A stretch of 64,000 nucleotides of DNA from Zerene cesonia (lineage: Eukaryota > Arthropoda > Insecta > Lepidoptera > Pieridae): contig NC_052109.1 in NCBI RefSeq assembly GCF_012273895.1, forward strand, positions 186,001-250,000, written 5' to 3'. A program made the translations under genes and the position numbers. Within the stretch, counting starts at the first letter, position 1. Every line of letters begins with the position of its first letter. Below are positions 49,003 to 60,814 of this stretch, piece by piece. The notes beneath the pieces were generated by a model. It was not told the origin of the DNA. It did not search any database and saw only the letters and a list, made by a program, of their open reading frames with translations.

Positions 49003-52000
49003 CTACATGTCCTGGTCCTGGTCGTGGTCCTGCTCCTGGTCTTGCTGGTCGTCCGTGAGGCAGGCGTACGTGTACTTGAGTAGGTAGTGTTTCCGAGCGT
49101 CACGGGCAAACTCTTGCAGTTCGGGCAGGGACAGCAGCTGCTCCAGCGGTGGTAGGAGTACTTCTATGTCTGAACCTGGTTTAAAATTGGCAAACGAGCA
49201 GAGATCAGTTAACTAATTGCGCCACTCGCAGATGTGAATACCAAGAGTTACTGACCAGTGTTACGGATATTACCTTTCAGGCATTAATGTAAAGTAGCCT
49301 CGACTTCACCTTAGTTTAAGTATTTTGTAGAACTGAGATCAAAATCTTATTATTACCAGGTGTTATATCTGTATCGTCTGTATCACTGAGCAAAAATAAA
49401 ACCTAAACGTATGCATCTAAGTCTCATAATGGCATAGGCCATATTATAGCAACTGCTGATAAAGAGATAGTGACCCATAACGTTGAGCAGCTCGAGCAGG
49501 CGGTAGAACGTCTTGGCCTGCACGCAGAGCTGCGGCTCCTCGCCCGCGCCGCCGCCCCACTCCTCGCACAGGATGGCCGCGCTCCAGATCTGTACATTTA
49601 TAATGTTTTTATTCAATTGCTTTTAAGAATATGTTCAGGAGTCAATTAATCCACGTTCGATTTATAATGTCATACAGGGTCTGACTGGTCGATTGAATGT
49701 ATCGTTCTTATATGCAATCTGATACTGATCTATAAAAAAAGTGTTGTATACGAATCAATTTCATGAAATATTTCCCAGAATCAGAAATTATTGAAAAACG
49801 AAGCATACCTTGAGCCGCAAATGGTCGCGCACTTCAGGCTCTTCCACAAAATCTGTGAGATCGAGCGCCTTCTTGTAGTCGTACTCCGTTAGCGACTTGA
49901 TGTCGCTGTCAAGATACATCTGAAAATAGATTTTAAATTGAATTTGGTCATTAAATCTTTTATTTATGTATATATTTTTGTATAATTTATACTCAATTTT
50001 AATAAATGGTACTATTAAAGGGCGTTTTCTAATCAATCCAATTGTTCAAAAAAGGTGCGAGAGCTAAAAGTGTTAAAGTAGCGACCTGCACGAGGTCTTG
50101 CGGCGCGTGTCTTGCGGCGGCGGCGTGCTGCAGCGGCGCGGGCAGCGCGCGGTGGTGCGCCGCCAGCGCCAGCAGCTCCTCCGCCTCGCGCCACGCGTCG
50201 CCCTCCGCCTCCGCCTCCTCCGCCGCCTCCTCCGCGCACAGGCACAGCTTGCTTAGCGACGCCATCGTCTGCAAGAAACTCATTGAGTACACGCGAGCAC
50301 GCAAGCCATCATGCTGTAAAGGGCGCTTGCAAAACGCACGTTAGGTCAAACAACTATAGGTTCGATTTCACTATACTTTTCTTTTATTTCTTTTATTTAC
50401 TTTTTTTTTTCTTGAAGATAACTTTATGGTTACGCGGCTGACAAGCAGAGATTTATTAAAACTAAAAATACTCAATATAAAATGAACTATAACATATAAT
50501 ATCGGAATGTAATATAGCAGTGGGTACCGCCATCCGGTCGACGGAGTCGCGCTCGTGGCGCGCGAGCAGCAGCAGCGCGTGCGCGGCGGGCGCGTGCGGC
50601 GCGCGCGCCAGCTGGTGCAGCGCGAGCAGCGCGCGGCGCGCGGGCTCGGGCGCGGCGCGCAGCCAGCGCGCCAGCGCGGCGGGCCGGCGCGCGCCCACCG
50701 CGCGCAGCAGCAGCGCGCGCCGCAAGCCGCCGCCCGACGCCAGCAGCGCGAACGCCGTCTCCGCGATGCCCTGCGCCATGCGACGGGTTAGATCCAATAT
50801 CAAACAATAGACGACTTTTTAGCAAAAAGGTGGCTCATTCATACCGTTATTGGTGATCTACTTTTGAAGTCCCTTCTTGCCTTACAGATTACGCCATGAA
50901 CACGTATTTAAAATGCAGAAGATTTCTTATACATTTTCGATATTTCTAAATGAAACATCTATTCTAGTCTCTGTATTTCTTCTTCTTAACACGCTTTTAT
51001 TAACTTCACCTGTATGTTTGTTTGTTTGTTTGTTTGTATGTTTGTTTGTTTGTTTGTAACTGACTTCTTTGGGCGCGATTTTGACCCACTTTAAACGGCC
51101 AGATTTCGTTCAAACTTTGTAGATTTATTGAGGACCGATGACAATACACTAATTTGATAAAATTATTCCAGTTTTCAATTTGCAAAATATGATTTTTGTT
51201 AAAGCGTGTTTTATAGTTTTTTTAAACTATTATATTTTTTTATTATTTTACATTAAAAGTATACATGGCTGTTATGTACTTTTTTGCAAATAAATAAATA
51301 ATTATATCATCACAATAATTCTAGGATTTATTTAATTTTTTTTTAAGAAAGTATTAGTTGCGCCTATAGATCCTACCTCCCGCTCGTACTTGTCGAGGTA
51401 GGCGTGCAGGCGGTCGAGGTTGTTCGCGCGCACGCACATGTCCACCAGCAGCTCCAGATCCAGGAACTTCTCCGCCAGCGCGGCCGCGCGCTCCAGCTGG
51501 CCCTCCGTCACTGGAAGAGGAATTACATTTCACATACATTTAATTTAACTTTGAAGCTTGTTTTAAAATATGTGTCTTTTTCATTACACCTTTGAATTAT
51601 TACTCATTAATCATCTTCATATGTAATGAGAAAGCTCAAACAATACAGAATTAATTGAGTTTATAAGTAGGTAGTAACTCAATTGTAAATTAGTATCTTT
51701 TTTCCAGTTTTGAAAAAAAATAATAAATACATACAGTAACTATCGACTTTATCATTTAGTATAAATTTGCAGCTACAATTAGCAATATCGCAACTGTGCG
51801 TGTATGCCACTTCGTCCCTACCGTAGGGCTGTATGAGGTCGCGGCGCAGCGTCTCGTAGAGGCGCGGCGCGTGCGCAGCGAGCGGCTCGGCGGCGGCCAG
51901 CAGCAGGTCGGCCAGCGCCGCCGCGCCCTCCAGCACCTGCGCGCGCAGCGTCGCGTCGCCGCAGTTGTGCGCCACTTGCCTGTGTCACATGCAATTCACT

Positions 52001-55000
52001 CATTTCATTATATATTTCGACAACATGTGGGACTAATCATTACGGATATTCTAAAAAAAATTATATTCACAAATAAAGTTTATTTAATGCTGTTGCATTA
52101 ATAAAATCCATATATAAAGTATATAAGTGCCCAGTCTGTTCACGAGTGAAAGTAACAATGTGAACTACAGACAAAAGCCAATACCGAATGAAATGTCACT
52201 ATATCGAAAATAGCATTGTTGATGGATAAGTAATCAGTAGTACTCACGTAACGACGTGCGTGTGGTACTTGGCGAGCGCGGGCAGGTCGGAGCGCGCGCT
52301 CAGCAGCGGGCACGCCTCGCCCTCCCCCGCCNNNNNNNNNNNNNNNNNNNNNNNNNNNNNNNNNNNNNNNNNNNNNNNNNNNNNNNNNNNNNNNNNNNNN
52401 NNNNNNNNNNNNNNNNNNNNNNNNNNNNNNNNNNNNNNNNNNNNNNNNNNNNNNNNNNNNNNNNNNNNNNNNNNNNNNNNNNNNNNNNNNNNNNNNNNNN
52501 NNNNNNNNNNNNNNNNNNNNNNNNNNNNNNNNNNNNNNNNNNNNNNNNNNNNNNNNNNNNNNNNNNNNNNNNNNNNNNNNNNNNNNNNNNNNNNNNNNNN
52601 NNNNNNNNNNNNNNNNNNNNNNNNNNNNNNNNNNNNNNNNNNNNNNNNNNNNNNNNNNNNNNNNNNNNNNNNNNNNNNNNNNNNNNNNNNNNNNNNNNNN
52701 NNNNNNNNNNNNNNNNNNNNNNNNNNNNNNNNNNNNNNNNNNNNNNNNNNNNNNNNNNNNNNNNNNNNNNNNNNNNNNNNNNNNNNNNNNNNNNNNNNNN
52801 NNNNNNNNNNNNNNNNNNNNNNNNNNNNNNNNNNNNNNNNNNNNNNNNNNNNNNNNNNNNNNNNNNNNNNNNNNNNNNNNNNNNNNNNNNNNNNNNNNNN
52901 NNNNNNNNNNNNNNNNNNNNNNNNNNNNNNNNNNNNNNNNNNNNNNNNNNNNNNNNNNNNNNNNNNNNNNNNNNNNNNNNNNNNNNNNNNNNNNNNNNNN
53001 NNNNNNNNNNNNNNNNNNNNNNNNNNNNNNNNNNNNNNNNNNNNNNNNNNNNNNNNNNNNNNNNNNNNNNNNNNNNNNNNNNNNNNNNNNNNNNNNNNNN
53101 NNNNNNNNNNNNNNNNNNNNNNNNNNNNNNNNNNNNNNNNNNNNNNNNNNNNNNNNNNNNNNNNNNNNNNNNNNNNNNNNNNNNNNNNNNNNNNNNNNNN
53201 NNNNNNNNNNNNNNNNNNNNNNNNNNNNNNNNNNNNNNNNNNNNNNNNNNNNNNNNNNNNNNNNNNNNNNNNNNNNNNNNNNNNNNNNNNNNNNNNNNNN
53301 NNNNNNNNNNNNNNNNNNNNNNNNNNNNNNNCGCCCCCTCCGCACTCTCCGCCTCGCTCCACGCCGCCCACTGCGACACGCTCTTCTGCATCTCGCTGAG
53401 GATCGTCTGCGGGTATTATATTCATTTGATTTTTACGTGTGTACCGTGCGAAAATGAGAAATTTTTATAAAAAAAATTGTACACCAACGAGTTTTTCACA
53501 CAGTTTGATAAAGGTTTCGATCAGCCATACCACTACGTCACACGTCCACGCGAAATAAACGTCTTGGCAAATAACAGCACAACACTTGGAAAGCGAGCTC
53601 TTATTTAGTTTACTTTGTTTAAAACACTGCCAATGTAAAACACATTTCACACTGACGCAGTGTGTATCGAAAGTTGCAAAAATAAGCGTGGTATCCGTAC
53701 AGTGAGCGGGCGCAGCACGTGGTGCGCGTGCAGCGCGGCGGCGCGCGCGTCGTGCGGCGCGGGCAGCGCGGGCAGCGCGCGGCACACGCGCAGCACGCGC
53801 GTCACGCGGCGCAGCACCACGTCCGCCGCGCTCAGCGAGCCCGCGCCCAGCGCCGCGCTCACTTCCGGCTCCTCCTCCTCCGACCGCGACACCACCTGCC
53901 GAGGCAACATATAACGTAATATGTGCAATGTTTTATTCGTGTTTGAGATGATCTTGGAACATTTAAAATATTATATAAGAAAAAATAGAATTATGCAGTG
54001 CACACGTACGTGCTGCATGGCGGCGTCGACGAGCGGCGCGGCGGCTTGGTGCAGCCGCTGCAGCGCGCGCGCCGCCGCCAGCCGCGCCGCCAGCGAGCCC
54101 AGCGCCTGCGCCGTGCGCACGCAGCCCGACCCGCTCTCTGCACGCACATAGACAAACGTTCATTCATTTTCATTACAAACCAAAAATTGTCAAATGTAAC
54201 ATTATGAGATCATTCAGAAAGTTTTGAAAATACGATAAGACTCGGGGGAAATTCTTGCTTTATTTTTTTTTTTCATGATAAGCACAAAAGAGCGCACCCT
54301 TGCTGACTCTGGTGAGGCGGCGGAAGAGGCCGGTGGCGCGCAGGAAGTGCACGTAGAGCGTGAAGGCGCGCTGCTTGTCGCGCAGCTGCCCCGCCGCGTG
54401 CAGCGCGCCCGAGCTGCCCAGCGCCACGCGGCTGCTGCCCGACCGGATGCGCCACCTGCCCGCGCACACACCCACACACACACATCATTATTTATAATTG
54501 TAATAACAATATAAAACGAAGTGATAACTTTTAAACTTATCTAACCATATGCGACACTGGCGCCGTAGCGCGTTACGTTACGAAATAGTTTACCCTTCTA
54601 GAGGTTGATACTCTAAAGAAATGTTTCATTAATCTAAGCCATGATCACTCGTAACTACATATAGTACGTTATCGCAACAGCCACCTGGGATCGCCGGCGG
54701 GCACGTCGTCCAGCATCTCGGCGGCGAGCGCCAGCACGGTGCGGTCGAGCGGCGCGTCCACGTCGCCCGCCGCGCGCGCGGGGAACAGCTCGGCGAGAAC
54801 GCGCGCCGCACCGGCCGCACCGGCCGCACCTGCCGCACCTGCCGCACCCACGCCCTCGCACCGCACGTGCAGCAGGAACGCCAGCTTCAGCTTGCCGATC
54901 GCGTCCGTTGTTATATCGCTTATCTATAACCATGGATGTCAATTGTGAATCGCCAGTTGGCAATTTGCGTTGTGTATAAGGAATAATATAATTGAAACGC

Positions 55001-58000
55001 GTCAAACATACATTAAGAACAACACACAGAAGTGCATCTCACACGCGTAAAATTGTAGCCTAAATAAAAGAAATATATAACGTTGTACTGGTGAGAATAA
55101 TTTGTGGGTTAGATAGCAAAGAATGTAGGCTCGGTTACAGTTATGTCTTTCAGAACAGTTTTATACATAGTTTAAATAACAAATAACATGTATGTGAATC
55201 ATAAAATGACTTCGAGAGACTTTATTGTAAACTTCGGAGTAAATATTTTTACATAAAATACATACCTCATTTGGATCAATCTCATAGAAGGTAAGGTTTC
55301 CCTCATACATATCAGAGGGACACGGTGACCCCATAGGGCTGCCACTAAATGATCTGTTGGAAAATTATTTCATAATAATTTATATATTACATATATCATG
55401 CTGATTAAATTACATTTTGTTTTATTTTAATAAATAAAACCATTATAAATATGATCTCTCACAGGTAACATACGTGAAAAATTTTTAAACAATAGGAAAA
55501 AATATCTATTCTAAAGCATTGAACTGCTATAATACTAAAAATTAAAATATAGGTAGAATATTTCTGTAGTCGAGTACTTTTTTTTTTCTTGTGTTATGTC
55601 ATACTTAGACCTTTTAAGCTAGAAAATAATGTTCCTACCGAAATAAGAAATCATTATAATTAAAAAAAAAACGAGTGCGCACTCACTGCGACGGGTGCGC
55701 GGGATGCGCGGGGTGCGCGGCGTGCGCGGGGGCCGGCGCGCGCAGGCGCAGCAGGCCGTGCTTGCGCGTGAACAGCGCGCCGCCGCCCGCGCCCAGCACG
55801 CGGTCGCCCTCCGCCCCGACGTCCACGTGCTCCACCTTCTCCGCCGACAGCGACGCTGGATATCAACAAAATATACAGGGTCAATCAGGGTAATTGTTTT
55901 TTTTTGGATTGGCATAAAGGTTAGAAAAAAAACTTTAATATAATAATTTTATAAAAAAAAAATTATTTTCATTAGAGATAATAAAGTTTTTGAAAATTGG
56001 TTATAATTACCCCCATTTATAATTACCCTAATTGATTATACATATTTTTTATTTTCGAATTATTAAAACAATCATTTATTCATTAAAAGTGAATCAAAAC
56101 AGATATTGAGCGCCGTAGCATTAAGAAATGGAAGTATGCGAGACATAACATCACACAACTACATTCCACCCCACACGCGAATGGCGGTGTTTGCACTCAC
56201 GGTCGGCCGGCACGACGGCGAGCGCGGTGGGCCAGTAGAGCAGCGCGCGCGCGGGCGGCCGCGGCGCGGGGGGCAGCGGGGCGCAGCGCGGCGGCTCGTC
56301 GCCCGCGCGCGCCGCCACGCCGCACAGCGCCACCACGCGCGGGCTCTCCGCCTGCTCCACGCTCACCTGCGCTGCGGACCCAATTCGGCTCTGTTGCAAT
56401 GCTCATAAGGTACTCTATTGTGTACACGGACGTGTTCGATAAATAAAAACACGATCGATTGTTGTTTGGAAGAAATTAATTCTGAGAAGCCAACAATCTT
56501 ATTGTACAAACATTTATCATGTATATAATTACAGTTTGTATAATATTGTATAATTATAAAGTGATTAAATCAAGCTATGATAATTTTAACATGTGAAAGA
56601 TTTAAATTTTACCTCACAATAGAGACTTACAAAAATAGGTAGATTTATAACTTGTACAATTCAATGAAAAATGGTTAAAGTTTTAAAATCAAATACGGCA
56701 CTGGAATCGAACTATGAAACAAAAATATATAACACTTTGAGATAATTTCATAATGATCAAGTATGTGACTTCAAATATAAAATGTCTCACCTAATGCATA
56801 TCGCATATCACTAGGTCGGCTCTGGTTGAAGGCGGCGACCAGCACCACCAAGAGCAGTAACATCCGATCACCAATGGGATGCACATCCAATGCCATTATT
56901 TCCATTGCACTTGGCTCTCCTAAAATAAAAATAAAAATACATTCTATCTCTTCTCATATTCATTTTCTTTTGGTGCACAAATGGACTATGAATGAATAAA
57001 AAATAATTATTATATTACCAGTAGAAAGAAACAGTATTTATAAGTAATTTACAGAACTAAAGTAACTTTTTTTATTGAACACCTACTAGATGAATTTTAT
57101 AAGTTAACAATATTAGATATAAACTATACAATAATGAATTTTTTTTATAAATATTATTTAAAACAAAATGCTTGTACATAGTGTGTAAATAATTATCTCT
57201 GCTAAAAGTGTATCAAAGAATCAGTAGGCCAGCCCATCCCCATGAGTAGGGTAGCCATGGCAACCAGCACGCACCGTGCGGCGCGAGGTGCGCGCGCGCG
57301 AACGCGTCCACGAGCGGCCTGCGCAGGTGGTGCTCGTGCAGGCCGGCGCCGCCCCACAGCTGCAGCAGCGGCCCGCTCGCCACCATGCACACCAGCTCCG
57401 AGTTGTCCTCCGAGCCATTGCCCGCCGGCGGCAGGATCACCACGCCTACTAGCTTCTGTGGACAACAGCGCAGGGCCACTCATAAAATATATCTTGTTGA
57501 CCACACTTAAGCATGAGGCTACAATTTTAATATTTTTACAGAACAAATCAATTAGATTGTAATTTGCCACAGTACAGTTTGATCTCATACCAGTTATAAA
57601 AAATTTAGATACAGAAATACCAATTAAACAATACACACATAATCAAACTTTTTTACATGGTCTAATAAACTTACAGTATCAGCATGTGCAGGCATGGAAC
57701 CAAAGAATAGAAGTGAAACACGGCGACCAATGCCGCCAAGCCAACCACTTGGGGGTCTTAACATTTGACATGTCACTGTTGGTCTGCCTTCTGTGAAAAT
57801 TTAAATATTTTTAGCATTTAATTAGCAGCACAACACTATTATTTTTTCTTTCAGTGAAGTCCTGTGTCCACTGTAGGGTATAGAGCAGATGACATACAAA
57901 AAAAAATTTAAATATCACTGACCGATTTTCTTTACAGACAAATAGGTGATCAGTCTTTGGTATCCTGCCGGACCAAGAATTTTTTTGTGAACCCACACAA

Positions 58001-59439
58001 ATCCTTAAGATAATCAAATCCAGAACGCCTTAGCTATATGCTCATCATTAACCACTGTATCAAGGAGAAGGTAATTTTTTGTTCAGATTACATTATTTAA
58101 ACAAAAAAGTTGTTGAAGTTTATATGGAAACAGTCTGTGATACCATATTTATAAAATTTATCTTATAAATCTGCTAAAGCATCATATGATCTTAAATATA
58201 ACATAATTTTTCCTTCAATACAAACCCCGACTAGTATGAATCCTCACAAGGGTGCAAGTAGTTGTTGCCAACAGCAAGGACCCCACAGTAGCACCACTCT
58301 CATCAGTCCTTGCTACCAGCCTGTCACACTCCTGTCCCGCCAGCTCACAGGTTATCTCACTGTATGCCCCCTCTTGCCCAATGGAGGCCCAATATCGTAC
58401 CACACCTTCTGGTGATACTCCAACACATGATGGCATTGCCTAAACCAAATTCACACTTAATAACACTGTATTTTCTAAATCTTCATTTTAGTACATCATA
58501 AGGTGAAGTGAAGATAATTGTATAATCAATTCAATTCATATACTTGTATAGTCTATCAAACTATTCACAAAGTAAATGGGAGAGAAAACAAAACTACAAA
58601 TATTCATAAATTTTTTTGATGGAATTGGTATATATAATACTACTGAATAACAATGTGACAGTAGGTAGGTGAAAAATTATTATGATACTTGATTAACTTA
58701 GTCTTATTTTGAAAATTATGAGTAAAAAATAAGTAATATGTATATATAATACCTGTTCATTATCTTCATAAAATATCATAACAAGATCAGCCTTATGTGC
58801 CAAGTCCGTCTGTGGTAAGGTTAGTTCTCTTGCCGCAGTAGGACCTGATGATGATCCAGCAGCCTCTTGCGGCCAGGCAAGGACTCTGCGGCCTGTTACC
58901 ACCCAGCACCAGCCACATGGTGACATGCGAACACTCACATCACCGCTTGCTAAAATACAGTGTATAATATACTAATTGCAATAAAATACTACTTAACCAA
59001 ATACAAACTTTAAATATATAAATGCAGTAATAAACTGTGATACATTAAAATGACTATCATTTAATTTTGCATTTAAAAAATATAAAAAAGAATACCAAAC
59101 GTGAGTGCTTCTGTAACCATCACGGGTAAAGGCATGCCATAAGTTTCAATGGTACTATGACCAATCTTGTAAATGACTTCACCCGATTCCTGCTGTGCAG
59201 ACTGGCCATATTTGCTGAAATCAAAAAGAATAAAGTGTTAAATGGTTAAATGATTTTTTATTTGTGCTACTTACCATGAATAATTTGAAAAGATGTTAAT
59301 AACGTATAGTAACGGGAAGGTTAAGGTACCTTTGATTCTTCTTTGACGAGGATAGTCCTATAGGCCTTCTGCCAGAAATAGACTGCCTCACTCTAGGAGA
59401 GAATGGACTTTTCATTCCACCTGTACTACTATAATCCAT
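49003..59439 (-). CDS. Nup133: Nuclear pore complex protein Nup133, full length
   Basis: Scaffold nucleoporin of the Y (Nup107-160) complex at the nuclear envelope. Exons: 59439-59330, 59214-59096, 58949-58753, 58439-58226, 57790-57675, 57455-57275, 56919-56791, 56371-56201, 55855-55687, 55353-55266, 54923-54685, 54455-54298, 54137-54010, 53895-53701, 53406-gap-52248, 51979-51822, 51510-51377, 50770-50528, 50268-50086, 49919-49809, 49589-49475, 49175-49003. All phases agree, giving about 1,163 residues, close to the vertebrate length. Anchors seen: a PLPVMVTEAL strand at the propeller start; RYWASIGQEGAYSE; the membrane-sensing ALPS-like segment GWLGGIGRRVSLLFFG at about 229-244; EMLDDVPAGDPRW; AALAEKFLDLELLVDMC; and EYDYKKALDL near the C-terminus. 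The solenoid exons are extremely GC-rich and Ala/Arg-rich. The tail is a Gln/Asp repeat. The gap falls in a loop; comparison suggests almost no coding is missing. The propeller start is MDYSSTGG. Confidence 0.95.
51018..51058. repeat. (TTTG)n microsatellite
   Basis: About ten TTTG units with one TATG interruption, in a Nup133 intron. The text after it (ACTGACTTCTTTGGGCGCGA, TTTCGTTCAAACTTTGTAGA) looks like the body of a dispersed repeat. Confidence 0.85.
52332..53331. other. Assembly gap (1,000 N) within Nup133
   Basis: Placeholder gap flanked on both sides by extremely GC-rich coding sequence of the same protein region. The flanks together already account for the length expected from vertebrate Nup133. 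Confidence 0.99.
54811..54850 (-). repeat. In-frame 9-base coding minisatellite (Gly-Ala-Ala) in Nup133
   Basis: The minus strand reads about four and a half units of GGTGCGGCA/GGTGCGGCC in exon 11, giving GAAGAAGAAGAAGAA in a helix-linking segment. The unit is a multiple of three, so length changes keep the frame. Confidence 0.8.
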
Positions 59440-60814
59440 ATTGTATTTACAATAAAAACTGTACACACAAAATCTAATTAACCGCCACCCGCCTCTGAAT
59501 CGATGATCGCTTAATTCAATAATTTGACAAATGACAAATGACAGTTGACAGTCAGTAGAAAATTTCACAATTAAATTTTTTTTGTGCTAACAGCAACTAT
59601 CATAGTGTAGCCATCAGCTTATGATAGTACACCTACACTTTATCATCATACCATTAACACAGATGCAAACTAATTTGGCTAACTGCAAAATTTATACGAA
59701 CATGACGATGTTCAACACATCCCAATGGAGTGTATCCGAAATGACTGTATTACACAATATATATAATGTCATTTACTTCAAAAAATTCATTCAAACTTAG
59801 GTCAATCCCGCGGTACCTTTTTTAATCGACTAGTACTATTATTTTATTGCACTTGTATTATTATTCTTTTTTTTTCTCTATACTGTCTTCTGTTATCAAA
59901 TTGAAGTTATATTGGTATTTTATTTTTTATTTTTTTTTTTTTATTTATGGTAGGTATTAGCGTAATCTCAAGATGTGAGGAAGAAATTAAGTCCTAGCCC
60001 CCAAACAAAATTTGATTGAAATTAGTTAGAGAGTTTAAGAGTATATAGTAGACAAATACCTTGACAGGTAATTGAAATCAAGATATTTAAATGAATTTAA
60101 TTTACAAACCAATCTCATTATGACGGCAAACTAAAGGGCATTTCAACTTCATAATATTTGACTGTTCGTATGTTTTCGGCTATCTAGGCTCTTGAGTCGA
60201 AACTTCGCAGTCAAATATTTTAGTATGAATTCTATATTTCGTTTCCTAGTACAACCATCAACAATGTTGTTTAACAGTACATATTTTTGAATTAAATCTT
60301 TATGGATTTGTACAATTATAAAACTATTACTGTACTTTTCGCCCCGGCTTCACCCGAGGTACATATATATTCTCTGTGTTACAAGTGAAGTAGTAGTTTT
60401 ATGATGCTAATGATGAAAAGAATTTTTGAAATCGGATCAGTAGTTTTTGTGTGAAAACATTGCGAACTTATTTACATACATATGTTTCTTTATGATACAT
60501 TTATGGTTGAAAAAAAAGAATTTTGAGTAAGAGTTTGTATAAGCAAGAAAATTAATAAAGCTCTCAAGGTAAGAGAGATTTTATATCTGTAGTAACAATG
60601 AGTAATAATTTGTTTTTTCTGTATTTTAAAAACAATTTGTCAATGTCAAGGCGAAACAAACCGCAAACGCGAAACTTCGAAAACTAACGGATAAAATAAA
60701 TAATAGTGGGAAATCATCTAGTAAACAGTGTTTTATTTACAGTATTTTACACATTGAATTTGTGGGATTCAATGTTTGACTATTATTACTTTTGAGCTAA
60801 AGGAAAGTAACAAA
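59440..60814. promoter_or_regulatory. Head-to-head intergenic region between Nup133 and SMC2
   Basis: About 1.4 kb separates the two divergent start codons. Next to Nup133 lie four TGACA boxes at an exact 7-base period (59525-59550). Near SMC2 lie two TGTCA boxes at 60638-60648. The middle is AT-rich with repeat-like text at about 59.94-60.07 and 60.34-60.50 kb. Both genes act in dividing cells, so shared control is possible but unproven. Confidence 0.5.

Noticed and set aside
49357..49385. A 29-base candidate micro-exon between the last two Nup133 exons, with CTCAG acceptor and GTAATA donor, reading DTDDTDITP
   Set aside because: Including it would need phase 2 from the previous exon, but the available donor at 49474 is phase 1 and would bring a TAA in frame. 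The direct join gives an uninterrupted match to the vertebrate C-terminus. It might be a rare or cryptic exon.
50042..50441. Long plus-strand open frames antisense to Nup133 GC-rich exons (also near 53.7, 54.0, 55.7, 56.1 and 57.2 kb)
   Set aside because: They are created by high GC content opposite real exons and have low-complexity Ala/Arg/Ser composition and no homology.
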